From Mantamonas sphyraenae (taxonomy: Eukaryota > CRuMs > Mantamonadidae), in assembly GCA_026936335.1 (NCBI GenBank), contig JAPMXV010000004.1, positions 338,515-402,514 on the forward strand: DNA of 64,000 bases, in the 5' to 3' direction. This document shows positions 1-12,500 of this stretch, piece by piece (the first letter of the stretch is position 1; each line of letters opens with the position of its first letter). The notes under the pieces are model-generated. The model was not told the origin of the DNA and did not search any database. It was given only the letters and a program-made list of their open reading frames with translations. The position numbers and the translations under genes are program-made.

Positions 1-1551
1 TGTGCCCTCATTCTTTGTCTTGAAGTGCTGGACAGCATCGTTGTTGCATAGAATGTGGCCACAGGAGGTGACAAAGAGGATGCTGTCCATGGGTTCCCAG
101 CAGAGATTGCAGACGAAAGACGATTCATTTTGCGTCATTGGAAAGGTTGGTGGAGGGCGAGGCGCACGTGGGTGGTTGCTATAGTAGGACGAGGGCACAA
201 GCGACAGCACAAGCTTGAGCGGATCCGATGCAGACTCGCGCGTGGCGATTGCTTCGGAGAGCTCCTCCTGAGAGAGCACGAGGCACTCATCTCCGTCTTC
301 GTCAACATAGGTGATTTTGAAGAAGCCCTCACCGTGATTGCGGTAAAGGCGCTGGATTGTGGCGACGAGCGAAGCAAAGGTTGTGGTGGTGCTGATCTTG
401 ACGCGGCGCACGTCGCCTTGCAGACGCAGCTTGAGCGGCACAATCGTGCCCGAAGAGGACGTGGTGGTGGTGGTGGTGGTGGTTGAAGAGGTCTGTTGGG
501 GCTGGGTTGGGCTGGCTTCCGGCTGTGAGGGCCCGGATTGGGAAGGGTCGGACTGGCTGGATTCTGGCTCTGCGGTTTCTTGAGTGTCCTGATGCTCGTT
601 GGCAGCAGCCTGAGGACTCTTTCAAGACCCATTCGGGCACTTCCTCCCATGCATAGTAGGTCTGTGATTCGCTTTCGCCAGAAAACGGGGAGAAGGAAGA
701 GTCGACAAACGCGGCCTGGGTGAAGGGGTCAAGGGTGAGCTCTTCCCACACGACACTGGGCTCTGCGGCGTAGCCCAAGTCGCTGACGAGTGTGTAGAGC
801 TTCCCGTCGTGTTTGGTGAGGGTGGAAAAGTGGTTTGTTGCGGAAGAGGACGGCGAGCTGATCCTCGTCGAGCTGCTTGAGCAGCTGGTCGACGCCAGCC
901 TGGGTGAGCTGCTGAGCAGTCTCGTGCAGAAACTGGTCGGCCACGTTTTGCGTCGCTGATGATCTGGCGCAGCTCGTCAGCAGACTTTCCGGCAAGAGCG
1001 GCGTCGGAAACGCCGGTGTCGTCGCGTTTGTGTTGTTCGGCCTTTGCAGCACCGGTTTCTGTGTGCTGGGACACGTCGTCCATGGAAAGAAGCTCTGCAG
1101 CCTCCATCTTTTGAAGGAGCAAGTCGCCCAGCTGGTCGTACGTGTGGTCAGCCACCACGCGAATCTGCTCGTCGTCTTCGGGCACCCAGGCGTGCACCAG
1201 GAGAACGTCAAAGATGCTGAAGAAGTCCTTGCCACGGTCGTCTGCAAAGCTGTAGCAGGCGTTGAAGATGGGGTTGATGTCCAGGCCAAAGTGGAGGTTT
1301 GGGGCGAGTTCCAGCAGCTCCTCCAGCGCCCCTTCGGCGAGCTTGTGTTGGTTTTCAAACAGGGCGTTGACCACCTGTTCCAGCAGCTGTTCAAGGGTCA
1401 CCACGCCTTGCTGCTGCAGAAACAGCTTTTGCTCGAGCAGGAGCACGTTGCAAAGGGCAATCAGTGGGCAGGGCCCGTTTTCGTTTTGCAGCACAATCTC
1501 GCATTGACGCCCCTTGTGCACAATCGGTTTCAAGGTGAAGAAGTCGCTCAT
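1..1551 (-). CDS. MINDY-family deubiquitinase with C-terminal PB1 and RING-type zinc finger (partial, frameshifted)
   Basis: The N-terminus (from ATG at 1551) matches the MINDY-1/2 (FAM63) Lys48-ubiquitin hydrolase: the catalytic Cys lies in NGPCPLIAL (about residue 28), followed by a conserved block with FGLDINP. The later conserved MINDY stretch, with ADQFL, FRN..FSTLTKH and SVVWEEL, is present but spread over three frames. Each break is cured by removing one A (sense strand) from a short A run, near 952, 837 and 620. In the fourth segment a Ser/Gln/Thr-rich linker leads to a PB1 domain (VPLKLRL near 440, ITYVDEDGDE near 300). The same open frame then gives a CxxC...SCGHxxC RING-like start (about 100-20), similar to HEI10/CCNB1IP1. 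The gene continues past the window edge. What is seen: the domains and breaks. Inferred: one fused protein; MTQNESSF at 138 could instead start a separate gene. Confidence 0.72.
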
Positions 1552-1554
1552 GGG

Positions 1555-2134
1555 TTACTTTGTGGCAGTGGAGGGGTGAGCTGGTTTTGGATTTGTGAGG
1601 CAGTCTGTTCTCAGGGCCTTCCAAGGGTCGGGCAGCCATGACCGGGTCATCGAGCGTGAGGAGACGCTTTTCGGACTGGACAGACAGAGATGGCGGCAAC
1701 AGAATTGAATGGGAAGAACGTCCTTTTTGACTCCATTCTTGGGTGCGGTTTGTTCAGTCTGTTCTCCAGAATCGGCTCCTTCCAAAGGCGCTTCTCGGGA
1801 TGCAGCCATGACCGCATCGTCATCGTCGCCTCGAAGTTGTCCAAACCAACCACATCGAGGCTTCCGAGGTCCTCCAGCTCTTGAACCGCTGCTTCATGGT
1901 CTTCTTTGCTGCAGATGTAGCGCCAGAGTTGCTCTTCGTTCTTCTCAGTCGATTTTGGATCTCGAATAGACATGATGCTCTTGACTTGGTCCATGTGGTG
2001 CACAGGGAGCCGTTCATTTTGAGCCCACGATGCCGATGCAGTCGGATGCAGTCACCGATGCAGTCAGATGCAGTCACCTCACCAAGCACAAGCAACTGCT
2101 TTGCAACCCATTCAATTGCATTCGCATCCTTCAT
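1555..2134 (-). CDS. Small uncharacterised protein, 3' end uncertain
   Basis: An ATG at 2134 lies 26 bp after the stop of the upstream same-strand gene. Exon 1 (2083-2134, starting MKDANAIEWVAKQ) would splice through a 98-nt intron (1985-2082, donor GTGAGG, acceptor CAAG) to a charged exon containing EEQLWRYICSKEDHEAAVQ. As read, that exon stops at 1647. A hydrophilic continuation in the next frame (from about 1830, containing VMAASREAPLEG) and a similar motif in a third frame (VMAARPLEG near 1640) suggest two or three homopolymer indels and a true end near 1555, just before the MINDY ATG. I do not recognise the family. The exon structure is inferred from splice consensus and frame only. Confidence 0.38.
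2034..2077. repeat. 22-bp tandem repeat, two copies
   Basis: Two adjacent 22-bp units (2034-2055, 2056-2077) differ at one base and are built from the shorter element GATGCAGTC. They lie inside the predicted intron of the small unknown gene. Confidence 0.85.
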
Positions 2135-2160
2135 TGCTTCGGCAAGTCACCCTGTCCCGT

Positions 2161-2845
2161 TCAATACGTGAGAACAATTGCGCCAAAGCTCAACCCGGCT
2201 CCGGTGCCAAAAAGCAACACGCGGTTGCCCCGTTGGATTTTCCCGCTGTGAATGCCTTCGTAGAGCGCATTCGGGATGGTTGACGCAATGGTGTTGCCGT
2301 ATTTGCCGAGCACCCAGACCAGTTTGTCGATGTCCCACCCCAGACTCTGCAGCGTCTTGAACCCCTTTCGCGACGTTTGGTGAGGACACACGACATCAAA
2401 CGCATCCAAGGATGACGACAAGCCCTCCTCCACCTCTTCAAAAAAGTCAAACCCGTACTCCAGGGCCAGATCCACAACCTTGCGCCCCTGCATGCTAAAC
2501 AGGAGGTCTTCCTTCCTCGTTCGTGGGTTTGTGGTCGGATGCAGAGTCGAGCCACCACCTCGGATGGTGGTCAGCTCGGCCCCGACTCCGTATGTGCGAA
2601 AGAGGAACCTCGACAATTTGCTCTGCTCCCCCTCGGGCGTCCGTCCCACCACCATCGCTGTGCCCATGTCTCCAAACAGCCCAGCTGTGTGTGGATCCTT
2701 CATATTCAGTGCACACGACGACACCTCGCCGCCCGTGATCAGCACGTACTTCACTGAGCCCTGCTGCAAGAACATGCTCGCCACTTTTAGCGCCGTCAAC
2801 GCGCTCAAGCAAGTCGCGTGCACGCTGAACGACGGGATACCTGCT

Positions 2846-2901
<56 letters not shown>

Positions 2902-3378
2902 CACATCCATGCACCCAACCACACAGCCCCGGCAGTGTTTCATGCGTGTCAGTAGCGGCGCGAGAGAAAATTTGGCAGGAGCCCGCAAACGCACACGCGC
3001 TGCTTCCTACATCCCACACCTTCCCCACACCACCATTCATCACTCACCCGACTCGCCCAGGCCGAGTTCCCGTTGCACAAACGGAGCACTGTCCGGAATT
3101 GGCTGTGCTGGGCTTCCACTCGCCGAAATAATCAAGTCCACGTCGCTGGCCTTCAACCCTGCACTTTCCAACGCCTCCCGTGCCGCCTCTGCAGCCATTG
3201 TATGTGCATTTTCGCCCTCGGCGCACCAGTACCGTGTTTGCACACCCATTTTCCGCTCCACCGTTCCTTCTGCTACCCCACACATACGGTCAACCTCGCT
3301 TGAAAGAACAAGCCGCGAGGGCACACTTCGACCCACGCCCAAAATCTTCACGGGCACCTCGTCTGCATCGCCAGCCAT
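2161..3378 (-). CDS. 3-oxoacyl-ACP synthase III (FabH-like)
   Basis: Condensing enzyme of the thiolase fold that in type II fatty-acid or related synthesis joins an acyl-CoA starter to malonyl-ACP. Two exons (3048-3378 and 2161-2840) are separated by a 207-nt GT-AG intron containing a CA microsatellite. Splicing joins ELGLGESG to IPSFSVHATC. The catalytic Cys is in HATCLSA, the His in CPHQTSRKG and the Asn in KYGNTIAS, so the full Cys-His-Asn triad is present. ATG 3378 (MAGDADEVPVKILG) gives 336 residues, the usual FabH length; an in-frame ATG at 3444 would add 22. The sequence resembles bacterial FabH-like proteins more than anything typical of a eukaryotic type I synthase, so organellar or bacterial ancestry is likely. 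No clear transit peptide is evident with the short start. Confidence 0.93.
2850..2899. repeat. CA/TG dinucleotide microsatellite
   Basis: About 25 uninterrupted AC units lie within the single intron of the FabH-like gene, close to its 3' splice site. Confidence 0.98.
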
Positions 3379-3501
3379 GCGCCCGCTTACTGGCTCAACA
3401 CTTCCTGGCGCCACGTGGCCCAAGATGGCGTTTACCCTGTGCATCTTTGCGGAAGACTGGTTTTGTTTTTCTTCTGCGTTGACCCACGCCACTAATGCTC
3501 A

Positions 3502-6500
3502 TCATCCAAACCAATCCAACGCATTCTCCATCATCTTGTCGTCCACGTCGTCGGCATCCACTTCGTCGTCTGCAAACTCGTCCTCAAAGCCAAACGCGTT
3601 GTTGTCGTTCGCAAACGCCCCCATCGCTGCCACATCCATTGCATTGCTCAGCACAGGGATTGCCAACGAATCCACAATGCTGGCGCGTGCTTCCTCTGCA
3701 GCCTGAGCCCGCTTGCGAGCCACCTTTTGCGGACTGGCCACCGTGCCTCCTGCACGTCCCTGCCTGCGTCCTGCTCGCCCACCGGTCTCCGCGTCCTCCT
3801 CTGCCTTCGCCTTGGCCGGTGGCATGTCCACCAGCGACGACATGCTTCGCAATTCCTTCTTCAGCGATGCGTACTGTGATTCTTCCTCGTCCTCCGCCCG
3901 GTTGGCGTGTCCGCCGCCGATTCGTGACAGAGCGTCGCCCATCTCCGACACCTCTTCGTCCACGTGCACCTCTGTGCCACGGTCCTCCGGTGCAGGCACA
4001 AAGCTGATCTCCTCTTCCATGGCACCGTCTCCGCCAACACGCATGCCAAGGTCTCCTGCCTCTAGATCCCTGTCGTCGTCCGTTTCACTCGTGCGCCACG
4101 TGCCCTTGATCCTCTCCTTGCGTTCGCTCTCGGGATCCATTGCGCTTGCCCGTGACAGCCGTGCAAGGATGCCCAGAGCTGCCGCCTTGTTCCCGCTGAG
4201 CTCCGCCTTCTTTCCTCCACTCTCTGAGCTCCCTGGCTTTGCCAGTGGCCTCAGAGGCGGCAGCGCCACGCGCGATGGTGGCTCGCTCTCGCTTCCACTT
4301 CCTGCTTGCTGCTCCTCCTCTGTGTCCGAATCCATGCGCATTCGCATCGTCGGGATGGGTTCCAGACGCAGTGGCGATGACGTTTTGCGTCCAGCTGTGC
4401 CCACTCCGTCGTTCTCCTCGTCGTCTGTGCCTGTCAAACGCCACGCCTGCATCGGGTCCCGCTTCGGAGTCGCCTTGGTCGTGCCTGCGCCAGACGCACT
4501 CAATGCGCCCATGGCCGCTACCATGCGACCCCCGCTTCATCATCTTGCGCTTCACGATGCTGCGCAGGCGCAGGTTGCGCTTCGTTTCCTCCTGCTCACG
4601 CATCTTTGCCTTGAACGACTCGATGTCCTGCCGGATGCGGTACAGCTTCAGGAACAGACGCACCGTGCCAGTCATCATCACCAGCACATACGACACGACC
4701 AACAGCAGCTGCACAGCAATCCCTCCTAGCGCAGCTTCTTCCCGGATCGGCGACCCAGGCATCATTGCAAGCAGGAGACCCAGAATGATGGCTCGCACAA
4801 CCGCACTCACAAGCTCCAGCCCAAACAGAGTGCGCTCCTTCTGCGGACGGAACCATCCGATGGCAACCAATTCGATCACAGTCATCACCAACAGCACAAT
4901 TGTCTGTGCAACGGGCATCGACGCCATGAACGCAACCGTCACCGCCGTCACAAGTTTGCGCACAAACACAAGCACAACAAACCAGATGCGCTCGTCACGC
5001 AGACCTGTCAGGAAGGGCCCAAACAGTTTGATCTGGTGCACAGACGCACGCGGAGCAATGTAGAACACATACGCGGCTGCCAGCACAGGCATACCAATCA
5101 CAAATGCAACAGCCCACAGAACTGCGACGCCATACACCGTGCCATCCACCCAGCTGCTTGAATCTCCCGGTCCCAATGTCAAGTGGTACAACGCCATTGT
5201 CGTCAGCGCCAGGTAGAACACCATGCTGGCTCGGATCACAAACTTGCCAAACGTAAACGGCGTCTCCGCAGCCTTCTCCTGGAACAGCGCCTGTGCACGC
5301 TTGGCTCCCTTTGGTGTGCGCTTCGCCCGCTTTGTGTTGTGCACCAGGTAGTACTTGATGCCCAGCAGCAGCAACACAAGCCCGAGCAGAAGCGACACCA
5401 GAATCATAAAGTACGCCAGCGCGCTCGGGAACAGGTCCCTGTCCGACGCCCCAATCGTCTCGCCGTAGGTTTCCAACGACAGCAGGCGACGGCCCGTTCC
5501 TCCAGTACCGTCGGCCAAGGCCACAGCGCTGCTGTTTTTGCCTCCACTTGCAGTGCCGTTCGCGGCTCCACCCTCGCCTGCCCAAAGGCGGCGCCAGACC
5601 CAGCATCACGATGCCAAATCCACCCGTGAACCCTGTGTACGACGCAGGCAGGTCGCCACCCGTCTGTCCCGTCGCTACGAAAAACTGCACGTTGTCCACC
5701 AGCGAGAACACGTCTCCACCTTGCTGCGCCTGAGCCTGAGCTTGAGCGTGTGCAGCGGACCCGCCTCCTCCTCCTCCACCACCACCGCCGCCACCACCGC
5801 CACCACCGCCGCCACCACCACCACCGCCACCAGCACCTCCACCAGCTCCTCCACCAGCTCCACCAGCTCCAGCTCCACCAGCACCACCAGCTCCACCTGC
5901 TCCTGCTCCTGCGCCCGCACCTGCGCCCGCACCCGCACCCGCACCCGCACCCGCTGCAGCTCCACCTGCTGCCGCTCCGGATGAGGCTGCTGCTGCTGCT
6001 GCTGCAGGGGCGGCTGCACTCACCGCTGCACTCGCGGCCACATTCGCCACAACCACAGTCACCACCGCCACGGTGGCACTCGTGGCGGCTTCGCCACTGT
6101 CCACCACGCTGCAGTCGGTGCCCGAGTACGTCAACTGACACTGGCACGTGTTGTCAATCAAACACGTGCCGTGGCCGCTGCATGCATTGGGGCAATTGAA
6201 GCATGTCGTCCCGTTGCCGCCACAAACGCCACAGCGATCATAGACTTTGCCCGAGAACGCCACGCCGTCACAGCCCGCACAGGCGTTGTTGCCATCGCAC
6301 ACACCGCAGTCATCGTACGCGATGCCCGAGTTTGGCACACCGTCGCAACCCAGGCACGTGGAATTGTTTCCGTCGCACACTCCACACGCATCGTACACAG
6401 TGCCCGAGTACGGCAGACCGTCGCAGCCTGCACACGTCGCGTTTGTACCATTGCACACTCCGCATGCGTCAAACACAAGCCCCGTGTACGGTGACTTGTT

Positions 6501-9500
6501 TCCTGCCGAATCCAAGCGGCACAGCTCAGGGCCCGTGGGCACCAACTGTGCGCTGAATGACGTCAAGTGAGTGCACTGGCACGTTGTGTATCCTGGTTGC
6601 GACGCCACGCGCTTGCAGCCTTTTGTACTCCACACACGCTCCGCCGTGTCAAAGTACCGGCATTCCGTACGCTCGTACGCCGTCGCGTCACGTCCAGCCC
6701 ACGGCAAATGGAACTCAAACGGTTCACTCAGATCCCTCACGGAGATGGCTGTGTTGTTCAGATGGTACAGCGACAGCGACACCACAGGCGACGAAAGCGC
6801 CTGCGTGTCGTTCACAGCCACCACCTCGTGCGGGTCAAAGTCGAGCCGCATCAGACGTCTGTGAACGCACTCGTTTGCACGCACCCCAAGGGACGCGCCA
6901 AGCACACGCGGCACGTTGACACGCGCCCCATTCAGCTGCAGCTCCGTGGCGTTCAGTAGGGTGGACCCAAACACATTGTGCGCCTGCGCGTACACAAGTG
7001 TACTCGGCACCGTCAATTCCTGCTCGCCGCAGGCTCGATCGCGCATGTGGTGCTGGATTGTGCGCTCCACCAGCTCCAATGCCTCGCGTTGGAATGCGCT
7101 CTTGGCCTTGTTTGCCCGCCCGACGCTCACATCCTCGATTGTGCGACCGCGTCGCAGCACGACCGCGCTCATGGCTTCCATGGCACTGCGCATCGTCTGC
7201 TCCGTGATGCTTACGCTGCTGTTGATTGCTTTGTCCACCATTTTGCGCACGTACTCTGCGCCAATGTCCACCGACGCGGTCGGGCACCTCCTCGTGTCGA
7301 AGAAGCGCAATGTGCAGCAGCTGCATCTGCTGTTCCACGTGCTCCTTGTTAAGTCCAACTCGCCCTGGTTCTTGGTTCACAATGGTCTTGACCAGCTCGT
7401 CGCGGATCGCCTGTCGCGGAGCCAGCTGTGTGGCATTCTCCACCGGCCGCCTGTTCAAATCGTCTGCAATCACGTACAGCAGATCATTCACGCGGTCTCC
7501 GTCTGATGTTTTAACTGCACCCGACAGTTGCACACCCACCATCTCCTCCAACACAAACTGCTCGTACGTCTGGAATGCCGATGTTGAAGGCGACGGCACC
7601 ACGCGCACCGTGCGCTCTACACGCACCATTGCGCCGCGATTGTCACGCACATAAACTGCCAGAGTCACCGTGTAATTGGACGTGGCGTTTCCCTGGGGCA
7701 CACAACGTCAATGCTGCTGCGCTGCGAGTTGAGCACGAGCGGCACTTCGCTTGCAGACCCGCCTGCCGAAACCGCCGTGGAGGCTTCGAACGAGGTGCCA
7801 CTCTTGTAGAACACCGAAAAGGTGATGGGCAGATCCAACGGTTCGTCATCCCACTCCAGGGCAGACACGCGGAACGTTGTGTTCAGCGCCACACCTGCGT
7901 GTGGTGTCACCGTCACACTACCCCCGCGCGGTGCCGCGTTGACCACGACGCGCGCGTCTGCATACGCTGCTCCGTTCACGTCGCTCGCCTGTACTCTGAA
8001 CACATAAATGCCACCGGGCAGGAGCACGCCAGGATTGATGACCAGGTGCGCGTTGCGCCTGTTGCTTCGCACCGTGGCCACCTCGTCCGTCAGATCCAGT
8101 TGGCCCTGCTCCAGTGTCCACAGGTACGTCAAGGGGTCGTTCGTGCGTGAAGAGGCGATGCTCGTCAGCACCAAGCGCTGGTTGGCGTTCACGCGGCCCA
8201 CCGCACTCACGCGCACGCTCGGCACCTGGCCAGCAACCATGCGTACGTCAGTGGTACCTTTGGCCACGCGTCCATCGCTCAAGCGCTTGATTTCCACCTG
8301 TACTTCGTAGTCTCCTACACTCAGCTGCAGTCCAGCCACCGAAAACGTGCCGGTCGGCTCCACCACGCTTCCGTTCAAGGCCACCGCGCGCGTCAACGCT
8401 ACCCGGTCCACACGCCACACGGTCCAATTGAAGGAAAAGTCCGACACGGGTGTGTCAACGAGGTCCAACCCCTCAAGCGCAGACAGCGACAGAACCTGGT
8501 CGCGTGCCACACTGCGGTTGGCCCCGGCAATGATGGCCTCAAATGAAGCTGCGATTCCTGTCACTTGCACCTCTACGAACGACGTCAGGGTTCCCTCTTG
8601 CACAACGGTCGCACGAAGCGTGTGCTGCTGGCCGTGGGCCAATGAGTACGCCGGCAGGATCAGACGCCTTCGTGTGCGGCTCGTCGGATCCAGGCTCAGG
8701 CCGCTTGCCGACTGCAGAGTCCATGTCACTGCCAACGAGGGTGCATTGGACGTGCACGAGCTGGCCTGTAGCACGACCTCGAGCACATGGTCTCTGTTGG
8801 CTTCCAGTTGTCGGGTGGCGTCTCCCAACAGTGTGATCGTAGGCACGGCCTGGGCGGATTTGCTCACACGCTCACACTTGACGCTGCTGTTGTACCCCAG
8901 AAAGTTGGTCACCTTTAGACAGATGTCTGCCACTGTTCCGGCCAACACAGCACTCGCCGGCACCTCCACCGTGCTCGCTGAGCTTGCAACTCCACCCAAC
9001 AAGGAGACAAGTTGGACGGGCGAAGGTCCAGACACGGGCACCACAGACCACGAGTACACCAATGGGTGTGTGCCTGCGCCCGTCGACGTGCTTCCGTCCA
9101 CTTCCAAGCCGTCGCATGCGCCAATTTGGTGCGGTACGTTGACCATGGCCACCGGCGGTTTCACCTCTGCTGGTGCGCTCACGCTCACAGTTTGGCCTCC
9201 AAGCGCCTGATACAGGTTGTCAACCGCCGTGCTGTTGTCCTTGCCCAGAATGACACCCCCTTTGAGGGCGATCACAGAGCCGATCACAGCGGTGTTTCCC
9301 TCCGCGAGCGACACTCGCATCGTTCGCGGGTCCACCCACTGGCAGACAGCCGCGGGGCCCACCACGCTCATCGATGCTGCAGAGAGGTACTTGGTGCACG
9401 CGTGTTGCCCCTGTTGGTTCGTGCTGCGGTCAAACACGAGCTCCAGCGCAGACAACAGCTGGTCGAACTGCGTGCTCGCCACACGAGGCGGAGGGTAGAA

Positions 9501-12500
9501 CATCAACAACGGGGCGCCGACGTCGGAGAACAGCTGGCCGCCGTTCACAGAAACGCGCAACTCCACACGACGAGGCGACGGCACAGGACGCACACGGCAC
9601 ACAAGCGCCGTGGCATTCAACCACGTGCCACCAACCACGTACTCGCGGTCAATCTGACAGCGCACGTGTGCAAGCGTACCGTTGCTTCCAAAGTTGCTTC
9701 CGTGCACCACCACGTCCGTGTACTCGTCAAACGCCACTGCCACCGGAACCGCCCTCTCGGCACGAACGCACGTCGAGTTGTCACCACCGCACACGCCGCA
9801 GTAATCATTCACAACACCGCTGTTGGGGAAGCCGTCGCACCCAGCACACACAGTGTGGTCGCCGCCGCACACGCCACACGAGTCGACAAGTTTGCCCGAA
9901 AAGGGAACACCGTCGCATCCCAGGCAAGTCGTGTTGTCGCCCTTGCACACACCACATGCGTCGTACGTTGCACCGCTGTTTGGCAGACCATCACATCCTG
10001 CACAAGCGCCCCCGCTACCTCCACACACTCCACACGCATCGAAAGACAGGCCCGAGTTTGGCACGCCGTCGCATCCGACACATGTGGTGTTTGTACCGTT
10101 GCACACCAGACACTCGTCGCGCACGAGGCCCGAGTTCGGCACGCCGTCGCACCCTTTGCAAGTTGCGTTGTTTCCTCCGCATACCAAACACTCGTCGTAC
10201 ACAAGTCCCGACGTCTGCGTGCCGTCACACCACAGCACAAACAAATCGATCGTCGTGCTCGCCAAAGGCATGCCTTGCCACACGTATGAGAGGGTCACGT
10301 TCTCGACCCCGTGGTAACTCAAATCCGGTCGGATGGTGACAAGCTTCACCAGCTGCGCCAGTTGCGCGACCGTACCGTTCAACACGGCCACGCGCCCGAG
10401 CGACTGTGTGTTGTTCAGGCGCACGTTGCTGTGCAACGCAGATACCGTCAGTTGCACAACATCCGTGGCCGAAAGGTCCACGTCGCTGAACTGCACACCT
10501 GCACTGGCCAGCGCATACACGGTGCGATCCACAACCCCGATAGGCTGCGTCTGCGGTTGGGTGATATTCTGCAACGTCAACTGCGCCACATCGTCCACGC
10601 TCTGTACCAACAGCACCGCGCGGCGCTCACTGGCCCCAGCGCCATCGTGGACCCACAGGGATACGTTCACGCTTCCGTGGAAGTTGGTCTCCGGGAAGAG
10701 AACCACACGGCCCCATGCCAGCGCATCGTTGCACGTGCTCACGTTACATACGAACTGCCACGTCTGTGGACCTCCTGGCGAAAGCAGACGGACGCCTGAA
10801 CCTTGAAGGGTGACGTTCACCAGCAGCGGTGCCGATGCGCCCAAGTCCACGTCCTCGATGCGGATCGCCGGGAGGGTATATGCCGTGTCTTCTGGGGTTG
10901 ACACAACACTCGGAAGGCTTGTGTTGATGAGGGGCAGGTCGTTCACACTGTGCACCACCACAGCAATGCTTGCACTTGCGTTCAGTGCTCCGTTGATGTC
11001 CCCCACGTTGCGGTCGCTAACGCGCACCTCCAGTTGGGTAACACCGAAAAAGTGGGGCTGCGATACAAGCTGCAGTTGTCCAAGCAGCTCATTGCACAAA
11101 TCCACGGCGCACACGACGTGGACACCTTGGACGGGCCCGGCGCCGACGTCGACCTGCCCATGCGCCAGCCATACATCCAACTGCATTGGGGCGCGCTCGC
11201 CGTCTGCATCCACGATGCGCATGGATGATGCATTCACGGGTGCAAAGTCTTCCGTCAAATTGAACACACTTGGCACGCCTACGAGCTGCGGCGCCGTGTT
11301 GACGGCGTCCACCTGCACGGTCAAGGTCAGGTTGACGGTGCCTCCGTGCTCGTCGGTCACAGACACGGTTACGTGTACAGTGCCAAAGAAATGCTCCACC
11401 GGTACAAAATGCAATCCGTGCAAAGTACTGTTCGCATTTGCCAGGCTAACATTGGCACTCGTCGTGTTACCAGCAAGGAGGACGGCACCAGACGATGCTT
11501 CGACTTGCACTGCAAGTGTGCTAGAGTCTACGTCATCCACACTGACGCCTGTCAACGCGACAGGCACCGACTCTCGCGTATTGAACACAAGTTGCACGGC
11601 GGTCAGGAAAGGCACGTCGTTCACAGAGAGCACTTGGATGCTCACGTTGCGTGCGCTCGTCGCCAGCCCGTCTGCAAGCACAAGCTCAAGCGTGTCTGCT
11701 CCAAAGTAGTTTGCGTCCGGTACGTACCACAGGCTCTTCACCGTTTCGTTCACCTGTCCAAGTACTCCTTGCACCACCACTTCCCGTGTCCCTTGTCCAT
11801 ATGTACCGTTCGTCACCCGTCCATGGCCTGCCCGCACAACCAGCGTCGCAGGGTGTTCCGCCGTCGCGTCAACATCTCGCAGAGACACAACCTCGCCAAG
11901 TGCAAAGCCCACGTCCTCGTTGCACACAGCCACACTCTGCGCCACAACAATCTCCAGTGCATCGTCCACCGAGCTCACGTTCACACTCGTGTTCACTGCA
12001 AACGCCACAGCTCCACGATCCTTGAACGTCCATGCAATCACGTCCGCCCCGTGGTAGTGTGCGTCAGGCACGTAGTACAGCAGTCCTGCATCCAACTGCA
12101 CCTGCAGCGTCGAGATCATTCCCTCCAAGCCTATCGTTCGCCCTGTCATCGTGACGTTCACCCCGCCCACGTGGCTCCCATTCGCCATCACCCGCCCATG
12201 CATCGTCGTTGCTTCGATGCGGATCGCAGGCTCTGCCGTGTCCACATCCTGCAGAACGACTCCCACAATCCTTTTCGCAGTGTCTTCCACAACGTCCACC
12301 GTTACAGGTACCGTTGCAGTCAGCGCATCGTTCACCTCGCTCACAACCACAGTCACACGTGCCCACGTCCACAGTCCAAGCTCGTCCGTCACGTTCACCT
12401 GTACGCTCGCGTTGCCGTAAAAGTTGGCATCCGGGATCATCACCACTGACCTCACTGCGGCCTCCACCACCTGCACGCTGCCCACAACGCTCACATTCCT

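Noticed and set aside
329-778. Short frame with a poly-His run
   Set aside because: Its start (YAAEPSVVWEEL) is part of the MINDY domain; the His run is the out-of-frame reading of the Thr-rich linker before PB1.
2480-3706. 408-codon forward frame with alternating His-Thr
   Set aside because: The His-Thr run is the CA microsatellite in an intron on the other strand; the rest is antisense to FabH exons.
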